Assembly (NCBI RefSeq): GCF_003382685.1
Contig: NZ_KZ859510.1
Coordinates: forward strand, 47,699-111,577
DNA length: 63,879 bases
Reading direction: 5' to 3'
DNA from: Halorussus litoreus
GTDB lineage: Archaea > Halobacteriota > Halobacteria > Halobacteriales > Haladaptataceae
Under the pieces are notes generated by a model. It was not told where the DNA came from and made no database searches. It was given only the letters and a program-made list of their open reading frames with translations. Within the stretch, counting starts at the first letter, position 1. Each line of letters starts with the position of its first letter. The translations under genes and the position numbers were made by a program. Positions 1 through 7,281 of this stretch are shown piece after piece.

Positions 1-708
1 CAGCGCGCGGCCGGTGCGGGCCCCCCCCCGGGGGGCCCCCCTCCGTCCTCGCCCCGCCCCCCCCCCCGACCTGCTCTCGCTTTCGGGTGGACTGTCCGCG
101 CTCTCGCTTCGAATCGTAGCGGGCGTTCCGCGGAGCCACCGCTCCTGCTCGGCTTCCGTGGACAGCAGGACCGGCATTCGGTGGTGGACTGGCTCGACGA
201 CCGCGTTCGGTTCCGTGGTCACGACGGTGAAGGTCGCGCCGGCGTTCGAGCGCCCGCTCGCGTCGCCCGTGCTCGGCCGTCGGTCGCTCGCGCCCGGCCG
301 TCGGTCGCTCGCGCCCGGCGCTGGCTCCCACAGGCCGGCGAGCGCGAACGGTTCGCGGTCCTCGCGCTCGAAACGGTAGGGCTGCTTGCCCGTGGGCGTC
401 TGCTTCCAGTCGTAGAACCCGTCCGCGAGCACGAGACACCGCCGCTCGGCGAACGCCTCGCGAAAGCTCGGCTTCTCGGCCAGCGTCTCGGCGCGAGCGT
501 TGACGTGGCCCGACCCGGGATCGTCGGCCCACTGGGGGACCAGTCCCCACGTCGGGTACCGGATGGCGTCGCGGTCGTCGTTCCGTACGACGGGATGGGA
601 CTGGCTCGGCGCGACGTTGTACCGCGGTTCGAGCGGCCGGGTTGGCTCGGCGTCGAACCGCTCGGTCACGACGCCGGGATCGGCGAACAGGGAGAGTCTC
701 CCGCACAT
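1..708 (-). CDS. SOS response-associated peptidase (SRAP/YedK/HMCES family), runs off the left edge
   Basis: SRAP proteins form a covalent cross-link to abasic sites in single-stranded DNA through Cys2, which is exposed after Met removal. The start is MCGRLSLF, the required N-terminus, and YNVAPSQ, NARAET, GFYDW and HHRMP follow in family order. The acidic residue of the usual GFYEW motif is Asp here. The start codon lies 1 nt after the stop of the site-2 protease, so the two are probably co-transcribed. A 21-bp tandem duplication adds a GASDRRP repeat. No stop appears before the window edge, and the last 25 codons lie in homopolymeric C/G runs that do not look like the family's C-terminus; a sequencing error or frameshift there is possible. 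Confidence 0.85.
   Translation of the reverse strand, partial: MCGRLSLFADPGVVTERFDAEPTRPLEPRYNVAPSQSHPVVRNDDRDAIRYPTWGLVPQWADDPGSGHVNARAETLAEKPSFREAFAERRCLVLADGFYDWKQTPTGKQPYRFEREDREPFALAGLWEPAPGASDRRPGASDRRPSTGDASGRSNAGATFTVVTTEPNAVVEPVHHRMPVLLSTEAEQERWLRGTPATIRSESADSPPESESRSGGGAGRGRRGAPRGGARTGRAL
274..315. repeat. Tandem 21-bp duplication inside the SRAP gene
   Basis: Two adjacent identical 21-bp units occupy 274-294 and 295-315. They keep the reading frame and repeat seven residues (GASDRRP type) in a variable loop between the catalytic segments. Confidence 0.9.
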
Positions 709-709
709 G

Positions 710-1897
710 CTATCGCGACGCCCGTTCCCGTTCGCGCACCGGTTCCTCGTTCGGAGTGAAGCGTTCGCTCCGGCCGCTCTTCTGGATGATGTCGAACGCG
801 GTCATCAGGTCGGTCCGCGAGAGCAGCCCCGTCAGCGCCCCGTCGGCGTCGACGACCAGCAGGCGACCGATGCCGTGCTCCTGGATCTTCTCGAACGCGG
901 TCATCGCCTCGTCGGAGGCTGGGATGGTCTTCAGGTCGGTGCTCATCACGTCCCGGACCGTGTAGGCGTCGCGTTCGACTTCGGACACCTGCCGGGCGTC
1001 GTCGAGGGTGACCATCCCCACGAGTTCGCCGTTCTCCACGACCGGAAAGCCCGTGTGGCGCTCGCGGAACATCGCCTCCATCAGGTCCGCGACCGACTCG
1101 TCGGGCGAGACGGTGTCGAGCTCGTCGCTCTCGGTCATCACGTCGCGGACGCGCACGTCGCTGAACGCGGCGTTCATCACGGTCTGCTGGGCTTCGCTGG
1201 TCGCGCCGATGTAGATGAAGAAGGCGATGCCGATGAGGACGATGCCGCCGTTGAACAGCCCGAACAGGCCGAGCAGGACCGCGAACACCTTGCCGACCTC
1301 CGCGGCGGTGCTGGTGGCGCTGGCGAACGACCGGTTCCGGGCGAGCAGCGCCCGGAGCACCCGCCCGCCGTCCATCGGGAAGCCGGGCAAGAGGTTGAAC
1401 GCGGCCAGCGCGAGGTTCATCAGCGCGAGGTAGCCGAAGACGAACCGGACCGTCGGGAGCCCGGCCGGAATCGCGACGAACGCGAGCGCCGAGACGACCC
1501 CGAGTGCGATACTGACCGCCGGACCGGCGAGCGCGATGAAGAACTCCTGTCGCCAGTCCTCGGGCTGGTCGGTGAGCCGGGCGATGCCGCCGAACAGCCA
1601 GAGCGTGATGGAGTCGATGGGGAAGCCGTAGCGCATGGCAACCAGCGAGTGGCCGAGTTCGTGGAGCACGACCCCGACGAACAGCCCGACAGCGGCGACC
1701 GCGCCGAGCACCCACTGCATCTGTCCTGCGGTCAGCGCGTCCGCGTCGAGGGCCGGCGTGGCGAACGCGTTGAGGTAGTCCGCCCAGAGCTCGACCTGCG
1801 TGCCGATGAGCCACGCGAACACCGGCAGGATGAGCAGGAACGTCAGGTCGAGCTTGATCGGGATGCCGAACGCCCGCCCCACCGTGAAGCTTCGCAT
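710..1897 (-). CDS. Site-2 protease family intramembrane metalloprotease with C-terminal CBS pair
   Basis: This is a membrane zinc protease of the S2P/SpoIVFB type (395 aa). The start MRSFTVGRAFGIPIK is chosen because it matches the conserved N-terminus; an in-frame upstream extension looks non-coding. The HELGH zinc motif lies in the second membrane segment, and FNLLPGFPMDGG supplies the second metal-ligand motif near residue 200. Hydrophobic helices fill roughly the first 230 residues. Two CBS domains follow (about 245-300 and 310-370), which usually sense adenosine nucleotides. It is the first gene of a two-gene unit with SRAP. The cleaved substrate cannot be inferred. Confidence 0.95.
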   Translation of the reverse strand: MRSFTVGRAFGIPIKLDLTFLLILPVFAWLIGTQVELWADYLNAFATPALDADALTAGQMQWVLGAVAAVGLFVGVVLHELGHSLVAMRYGFPIDSITLWLFGGIARLTDQPEDWRQEFFIALAGPAVSIALGVVSALAFVAIPAGLPTVRFVFGYLALMNLALAAFNLLPGFPMDGGRVLRALLARNRSFASATSTAAEVGKVFAVLLGLFGLFNGGIVLIGIAFFIYIGATSEAQQTVMNAAFSDVRVRDVMTESDELDTVSPDESVADLMEAMFRERHTGFPVVENGELVGMVTLDDARQVSEVERDAYTVRDVMSTDLKTIPASDEAMTAFEKIQEHGIGRLLVVDADGALTGLLSRTDLMTAFDIIQKSGRSERFTPNEEPVRERERASR

Positions 1898-2032
1898 ACG
1901 TACGACTATCGGTGGCAGGGCCTTAACGGTGGTTGGTGAACGGTGGGAAGAGGGGCCCGATTTGTCCATCCCGAAGCGCAGTTAGGCGAACCCAAAGTAT
2001 TCAAGAGGCCCCCCGAGACAGACACGTACAAC

Positions 2033-3244
2033 GTGGCGGACACCGACTATTCCAGACGAACCGCGGTCACTGGACTCTCCGTCTCGCCGACGGACGCCGA
2101 ACGGCTTCGGGAGCTGGTCGCCGAGTGGAAGCGGGGCTGCCAGCTTGCGGTCAACGAGGCGTGGGACGTCTGTCACACGAGGAGCGAAGTCCAGCAGTTG
2201 ACGTACGACCGGCTCCGCGAGGAGACCGACCTCGGCAGCCAGCACGCCGTGCTGGCGACCCACCGCGCCGCCGAGGCCATCAAGCGCGCTCGGGACCGGA
2301 GCGGGACCCGGCCGGAGTTCACCAGCCCCACCGTGGCGTTCGACACCCGGACGATGACGGTGTTCGACGACCGGACGGTGAGCCTGACCACGACCGACGA
2401 GCGGATTCGCTGCGACCTGAAGCTCGCGGCCGACGGCGGCTACCAGTCGCGCTATCTCGACGACGAGGACTGGGAGCCGGCCAAGAGCGGACTCCACTAC
2501 CGCGACGGCGAGTTCGTCTTCCACCTCGGATTCCGGACGCCCCGGCCCGCCGTCGACCCGCCGACCGAGGGCGCAACTGTGCTGGGCGTCGACCTCGGCG
2601 TCGAGAACCTGGCGGTCACCAGCACGGCCCGCTTCTTCTCGGGCGGCGAACTCGGCCACCGCCGGGAGGAGTTCGAGCGCGTGCGGTCGTCACTGGGCGC
2701 GACGGGCACCCGGAGCGCGGACCGGACGCTCCGACAGGCGGGCGACCGCCTCGACAGGTTCGTCCGCCAGCGGCTCCACGAGGTGGCGAACGGAATCGTC
2801 GCCGAGGCCGAGGAGTACGACTGCGAACTGATCGCCTTCGGCGAACTCGAAGAGGCCCACGACCTGCTGCCCGGTGCCGGCGCGTTCCACGAATGGCTGT
2901 TCGAGCGACTCCTCTCGTTCGTGGAGTACCGCGCGGCCGAGCGCGACATCCCGGTCGTGGAGGTCAATCCCGAGTACACCAGCCAGCGCTGCATGGAGTG
3001 TGGGTTCACCCATCCGCAGAACCGCGACGTCGAGGCCCACCAGTTCGAGTGCCTGAAGTGCGACGCGTCGGCCCACGACGACTACAACGCCGCCAAGAAC
3101 ATCGCGTTCCGGTGCGTTCGCCGCGGCCCGCTCTCGTCCCGGGGGCTCGGGGCGTCTGCGTGCGCGCTCCAATCGGGGCTCGTGACGCCGGACGACGGCT
3201 TTACTCCCTATGCGGAACTCTCGGAACCGCCGAAGTCGGACTGA
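2033..3244 (+). CDS. tnpB: RNA-guided endonuclease TnpB (IS200/IS605 OrfB)
   Basis: This is a TnpB nuclease of about 403 aa that uses a transposon-end RNA to cut DNA. The RuvC motifs are intact: LGVDLGVENL (first Asp), IAFGELEE (Glu), and DDYNAAKNIA (last Asp). A four-Cys zinc ribbon (CMECG ... CLKCD) lies between the last two. I chose the GTG at 2033 (protein begins VADTDYSRR); an AAGTATTCAA TATA-like element lies about 35 nt upstream. There is no TnpA partner, so it is a lone IS1341-type element, probably not autonomously mobile. The 3' end is 81 nt from repeat unit a. Confidence 0.93.
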   Translation: MADTDYSRRTAVTGLSVSPTDAERLRELVAEWKRGCQLAVNEAWDVCHTRSEVQQLTYDRLREETDLGSQHAVLATHRAAEAIKRARDRSGTRPEFTSPTVAFDTRTMTVFDDRTVSLTTTDERIRCDLKLAADGGYQSRYLDDEDWEPAKSGLHYRDGEFVFHLGFRTPRPAVDPPTEGATVLGVDLGVENLAVTSTARFFSGGELGHRREEFERVRSSLGATGTRSADRTLRQAGDRLDRFVRQRLHEVANGIVAEAEEYDCELIAFGELEEAHDLLPGAGAFHEWLFERLLSFVEYRAAERDIPVVEVNPEYTSQRCMECGFTHPQNRDVEAHQFECLKCDASAHDDYNAAKNIAFRCVRRGPLSSRGLGASACALQSGLVTPDDGFTPYAELSEPPKSD

Positions 3245-3325
3245 TTATCTGTTCGGTGTCATTTCTCGGCCTCCCGTACTCTACCATGCCTCGGAATTGC
3301 AATCGGGCTTCTCGAAACCTTTCAA

Positions 3326-3433
3326 CCCGGCGCGCGCGAGGATGCTGGGGAGGCGTGAGGCCCGCGGCCGCGGGGCGGCCGCGGTGTAACGCGGTGCTGT
3401 GCGGTCACGCCTGTGCCTCGGTTGTAGCTAGCT
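3326..3433 (-). repeat. Dispersed palindromic element, unit a (short form)
   Basis: Read on the minus strand, the unit starts with GCTAGCTA, passes through an ACCGC-rich stretch and a CTCCCCAGC block, and ends at GCGCGCGCCGGG. The distal part lacks about 60 bp present in unit b. A 9-bp inverted repeat (CCGCGGCCG / CGGCCGCGG) lies at about 3361-3384. It faces unit b across 1 kb. Confidence 0.85.
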
Positions 3434-3559
3434 TGGATCGATACAACCCGTCGAAACCATCTGTTGACTACCGGAACTCGTAACGCAACTTTCTCGCCAC
3501 GCGAAGCAACGTTTCGCTCGGACGCAACCTTACTTAGTCTCCCGCGCGTACGGTCGCGC

Positions 3560-3934
3560 ATGAGCCAGCAGGCCAAACCGCTGATCCGCCGCAAGGACGA
3601 CATCGAGTACGAGGACGTGGGCGCTGCCGAGGGAATGCGCAAGGGCGTCCTCGTCTCCGAGGACCACGGCGCGCCGAACTTCGCCATCCGGCGGTTCGAA
3701 CTCGACCCCGGCGCGTCGGTGCCAGAACACACCAACGAGGTCGAACACGAGCAGTACGTCCTCTCTGGCGAGTACACGGTCGGAATCGACGACGAGGAGT
3801 ACACCGTGAGTGAGGGCGATTCGCTGCTCATCCCGGCGGGCGTCGTCCACTGGTACCGAAACGAGGGCGACGAACCGGGGTCGTTCCTCTGCGCGGTGCC
3901 GAACGGCGACGACGAGATCGAACTGGTGGAGTAG
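3560..3934 (+). CDS. Cupin domain-containing protein
   Basis: This is a single-domain cupin of 124 aa with a double-stranded beta-helix. Cupin motif 1 is seen as PEHTNEVEHEQYVLSGEY, with candidate metal ligands His, His and Glu. Motif 2 is GDSLLIPAGVVHWYRN, with the final His ligand. It is likely a cytoplasmic metal-binding enzyme or sensor; the substrate is unknown. The ATG at 3560 (MSQQAKPLIRR) is chosen because the codons upstream do not look coding. The gene sits inside the 1-kb segment bounded by repeat units a and b. Confidence 0.92.
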   Translation: MSQQAKPLIRRKDDIEYEDVGAAEGMRKGVLVSEDHGAPNFAIRRFELDPGASVPEHTNEVEHEQYVLSGEYTVGIDDEEYTVSEGDSLLIPAGVVHWYRNEGDEPGSFLCAVPNGDDEIELVE

Positions 3935-4019
3935 CGAAGCTGTGGGGAATCGCGGAGCGCTGACGAAAAAGCGCAGTTCTCGGACGAAAATAGCTACTCG
4001 GTCGACGGTCTCGGACGAA

Positions 4020-4193
4020 CTACTCGCGTTCGGGAAGCGAGACGAGGGCCGAAATGTCGGCGGAGATCCACGCGTCGGCGGCCGAGTCGTCCTGCATCAG
4101 GACCGTCGGCCGTCCGTCCGCGTCGTCGTCGATCTCAAGCGTCACTTTGTCGTCGAACCGCTCGGGTAACCGCTCGTTCTGTCTCCCCCTCAT
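4020..4193 (-). CDS. Small acidic conserved haloarchaeal protein (DUF7331-like)
   Basis: This is a protein of about 57 aa beginning MRGRQNERLPERFDDK. The segment VTLEIDDDADGRPTVLMQDD and the following ADAWISADIS match a small protein family I recall from many haloarchaea. There is no signal peptide and no membrane segment. Function is unknown. The start could lie 11 codons upstream (MVSSARV). It is convergent with the cupin gene, and both are enclosed by repeat units a and b. Confidence 0.75.
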   Translation of the reverse strand: MRGRQNERLPERFDDKVTLEIDDDADGRPTVLMQDDSAADAWISADISALVSLPERE

Positions 4194-4433
4194 GTCTGGT
4201 GAATCCACGCGGGCACTGCTTACCACGAGACGGGCTTTGTTATTTGCCGGTTGCCTGGACGGTATTGGCAGAATAACCCTCTCGGTGTTCTGTTACGCTG
4301 GCGTTAACCAACGGTATTGGCGTATTTCTCGGGCTTGTTTTCCTGTATCCCTAGCGAATTGCGGTGGTTTCTGGAGTGTCTCGGTCCTCTTACTCTGGTT
4401 TTTTCGAATTGCTGATTCTGGACGACCGAGACC
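4194..4433. other. Gene-poor, relatively AT-rich spacer before repeat unit b
   Basis: About 240 bp with locally lower GC than its surroundings. I see no convincing reading frame or RNA gene. It holds the upstream region of the small acidic gene and ends at the GCTAGCTA of unit b. Confidence 0.6.
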
Positions 4434-4623
4434 GCTAGCTACTGCTTGAGCATAGGCGTGACCGCACCGCAACCGCGACAGCACCGCACGGCACCGCGAC
4501 TGCAACCGCACGGCGACCGCGGGCCTCACGCCTCCCCAGCCTCCTCGTTCGCTCCTGCCGGTCGCTCTACTCGTCCCTCGCGCGGATGGGCGCGGCACAA
4601 GGCCGCGCCCGCACGCGCCGGGT
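4434..4623 (+). repeat. Dispersed palindromic element, unit b (long form)
   Basis: The unit starts GCTAGCTACTGC and continues with imperfect ACCGC/ACCGCA repeats, the CTCACGCCTCCCCAGCC block, and GTCCCTCGCGCG. It ends with a 9-bp hairpin (GGGCGCGGC, 5-nt loop, GCCGCGCCC) and GCACGCGCCGG. It is one of the most complete single units and lies upstream of the helicase gene. Confidence 0.9.
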
Positions 4624-4759
4624 GATTCCACCAGTCTGAGACGACGGAGGTCGTCGACTCTCGACTCCGTGAACGACCACGGCCAGTCGCGCTTGCCCCG
4701 CGCCCGCCACCATCGACCGTTCCGAACACCTCAAATACCGCGAGCTACTATCCGGGCAC

Positions 4760-6814
4760 GTGTCGAAGCAGGTCCCGCAGGTGGACGCGCTGTTCCTCCA
4801 CGAGTCGTCCGGTCACTACGTCGCGGTCGTGAATCGGGACGGCGAGCGCGTCTTCCGAGCCAAACTCGAACTCAAGGAGACGAACGCCGGACCGCGACCC
4901 GGCCGGTTCCGCGTCAAGCGCGGGTCGAGCGAGGAGCCCCGCGATCCGGACCAGTTCGTCGAGATCGCCCGCAGAGCCGACCGCATCCGCATCTCCCAGC
5001 AGACCTCCGCGGCGGGTCGCGAGGAACTCCAAGAGATGCTCGACGCCTACCAACTCGACGCCAAGGCCGTCCGGACCTGCCGGCTCTGCGCGTCGAGCGG
5101 CCGCTACTCGCCCATTACGAGCGAGACGGCCATCGATACCGGCGACGAGCACATCTGCCCCGACTGCGCGAAGGAAGAGTTAGAGCGCGAACTCTCCTTC
5201 CGCGGGGATCTCACCGGCGAGGCGCAGGACAGACTCGAAGATCTCCTGCTGGAGGTCCAGAACCTCGAACGGATCACGAACCTCCTGAAGGGGCGGCTCG
5301 ACCCCGACCTCACGAAGTTCGACGAGATCAGCGCGAACGTCGAGGACGTCGACCCCGTGCCGGTCGACACGCTTTCGCTCCATCCGGGAGTCCAGAACCT
5401 CCTCGAAGACAGATTCGACGACCTCCTGCCGGTCCAGAGCCTCGCGGTCGAGAACGGCCTGCTCGACGGCGAGGACCAGCTCGTGGTGAGCGCCACCGCG
5501 ACCGGGAAGACCCTCGTCGGCGAGATGACCGGGCTCGACCGCGTGCTGAACGGCAACGGCAAGATGCTGTTCCTCGTCCCCCTGGTCGCGCTCGCCAACC
5601 AGAAGCACGAGGACTTCGAGGAAGAGTACGGCGACCTCGTGGACGTGACCATCCGGGTCGGCGCGAGCCGGGTCCGGGACGACGGCCACGCGTTCGACCC
5701 GAACGCCGACGTGATCGTCGGCACCTACGAGGGAATCGACCACGCGCTCCGGACCGGCCGGAATCTGGGCGACATCGGGACGGTCGTCATCGACGAGGTC
5801 CACACCCTCAAGGAGCAAGAGCGAGGCCACCGCCTCGACGGCCTCATCGCGCGACTCAAACACTACGCCGAGCAGCGCCAGCAGCGCCGCGACGGCTACG
5901 ACGGCGCGCAGTGGGTGTACCTCTCCGCGACCGTGGGCAACCCCGGCTCGCTGGCGAAATCGCTCGAAGCGAACCTCGTGGAGTTCGAAGAGCGCCCCGT
6001 CCCGCTGGAGCGCCACGTCACCTTCGCCGACGGCCAGGAGAAACCCGACATCGAGAACAAGCTGGTCAGGCGCGAGTACGACTCGAAGTCCTCGCAGGGC
6101 TATCGCGGTCAGACCATCATCTTCACCAACTCCCGGCGGCGGTGTCACGAGATCTCTCGCCAGCTGGAGTACAGCTCCGCGCCGTACCACGCGGGGCTCG
6201 ACTACGGTCGTCGGAAGAAGGTCGAGCGCATGTTCGCCAATCAGGACCTCGCCGCCGTGGTGACGACCGCGGCGCTCGCGGCCGGGGTGGACTTCCCCGC
6301 TTCACAGGTCATCTTCGACACGCTCGCGATGGGCATCGAGTGGCTCTCCGTCCAGGAGTTCCACCAGATGCTCGGGCGTGCGGGGCGGCCGGACTACCAC
6401 GACCGCGGGAAGGTGTACGTGCTCGTCGAACCCGACGCGGCGTACCACAACAGCATGGAGATGACCGAGGACGAGGTGGCGTTCAAGCTGCTCAAAGGCG
6501 AGATGGAGGACGTGCAGACCCTTTACGACGAGAGCGCCGCGGTCGAGGAGACGCTGGCGAACATCACGGTCGCGGGCAGCGAGGCCAAGCGGCTCAACGA
6601 CCGGATGATCGGCGAGATTCCGACCAAGCACGCGCTCGGCAAACTGCTGGAGTACGGCTTTATCGACGGGCTCGACCCCACCGACCTCGGCCGGGTCGTC
6701 ACGACCCACTTCCTCGCACCCGACGAAGCGTTCAAGATCCTCGAAGGGATCCGGAAGGACGACCATCCGTACGAGATCGTGGCCGAACTCGAACTCCACG
6801 GCGAGGACGAGTGA
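4760..6814 (+). CDS. DEAD/DEAH-box helicase with N-terminal DUF5814-type region
   Basis: This is a superfamily 2 ATP-dependent helicase (684 aa) related to the Ski2/Hel308 group. The N-terminal 190 residues carry a four-Cys cluster (CRLCASS ... CPDCAKEE), probably zinc-binding. The helicase motifs are SATATGKT (Walker A), VVIDEVHTL (DEVH box), YLSATVGNPG (motif III) and QMLGRAGRPDYHDRG (motif VI). The start is GTG at 4760 (protein MSKQVPQVDALFLHE). It is likely involved in DNA or RNA metabolism; the in vivo substrate is unknown. Its upstream region is repeat unit b, so its promoter must lie in or just after that unit. Confidence 0.92.
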   Translation: MSKQVPQVDALFLHESSGHYVAVVNRDGERVFRAKLELKETNAGPRPGRFRVKRGSSEEPRDPDQFVEIARRADRIRISQQTSAAGREELQEMLDAYQLDAKAVRTCRLCASSGRYSPITSETAIDTGDEHICPDCAKEELERELSFRGDLTGEAQDRLEDLLLEVQNLERITNLLKGRLDPDLTKFDEISANVEDVDPVPVDTLSLHPGVQNLLEDRFDDLLPVQSLAVENGLLDGEDQLVVSATATGKTLVGEMTGLDRVLNGNGKMLFLVPLVALANQKHEDFEEEYGDLVDVTIRVGASRVRDDGHAFDPNADVIVGTYEGIDHALRTGRNLGDIGTVVIDEVHTLKEQERGHRLDGLIARLKHYAEQRQQRRDGYDGAQWVYLSATVGNPGSLAKSLEANLVEFEERPVPLERHVTFADGQEKPDIENKLVRREYDSKSSQGYRGQTIIFTNSRRRCHEISRQLEYSSAPYHAGLDYGRRKKVERMFANQDLAAVVTTAALAAGVDFPASQVIFDTLAMGIEWLSVQEFHQMLGRAGRPDYHDRGKVYVLVEPDAAYHNSMEMTEDEVAFKLLKGEMEDVQTLYDESAAVEETLANITVAGSEAKRLNDRMIGEIPTKHALGKLLEYGFIDGLDPTDLGRVVTTHFLAPDEAFKILEGIRKDDHPYEIVAELELHGEDE

Positions 6815-6860
6815 CGGTCGACTCTTATAATACCTCCAATTTGTCTGACTATCGTCTGAC

Positions 6861-6870
6861 GGGTTTTAAT
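6861..6870 (+). promoter_or_regulatory. TATA box for the HalOD1 gene
   Basis: GGGTTTTAAT is centred about 30 nt upstream of the ATG at 6897, the spacing of a leaderless haloarchaeal promoter. Confidence 0.6.
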
Positions 6871-6896
6871 ATGTGGTAGTATCAAATACCGTATTA

Positions 6897-7193
6897 ATGG
6901 CGACAGCTGACGGCGACAGGTCGCGCGACGGAAAGAGATCGGTCCACGAGATGCGTCACGACCGCGACGGTCCGGCCGCGCTCAGCGAGACGGTGATCGA
7001 TGCGGTCGCAGCCGCCGAGGGCGTCGACCCGACCGACTCCGACCTCGAACTGTATCAGGCGGTGGACCTCGAGGCGCTCGACGCGCTGTTCGACCGCCGG
7101 TCGGACGACCGCCGGTGGCGATTCGAGTTCGGCATCGACGACTACCTCGTCGTCGTCGAGGGGTCGGGGACGGTGACGGTGTACGACCGGTAG
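6897..7193 (+). CDS. HalOD1 output-domain protein
   Basis: This 98-aa protein consists mainly of a halobacterial output domain 1. Characteristic segments are SETVIDAVAAAEGVDPTD near the middle and FEFGIDDYLVVVEGSGTV at the C-terminus. Such domains are found alone or after response-regulator receivers and are thought to act in signalling; the activity is not established. The ATG at 6897 is preferred over an upstream one (6873) because of the TATA box spacing. It lies between the helicase and the transporter, transcribed in the same direction. Confidence 0.85.
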   Translation: MATADGDRSRDGKRSVHEMRHDRDGPAALSETVIDAVAAAEGVDPTDSDLELYQAVDLEALDALFDRRSDDRRWRFEFGIDDYLVVVEGSGTVTVYDR

Positions 7194-7281
7194 AGCGCTC
7201 CCACTACGTTCCGACATCAGGGCCGCCGTGGCGTTCGGCTTCCCACATCATTTTTGTCTCCGCCACGAATTGTAGCGCGAC

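Noticed and set aside
500-1939. Long plus-strand frame opposite the site-2 protease
   Set aside because: It is the antisense shadow of a clear gene, Arg/Glu-rich, without any family motif; high-GC haloarchaeal genes often leave such frames.
3320-3440. CRISPR-like array in the repetitive DNA near 3.3 kb or 27.2 kb
   Set aside because: The internal repeats are 5-7 nt, degenerate and not separated by unique spacers; no cas gene is present.
3434-4433. Units a and b as terminal inverted repeats of a classical transposon
   Set aside because: No transposase lies between them and no flanking target duplication is visible; kept only as a hypothesis in the findings.
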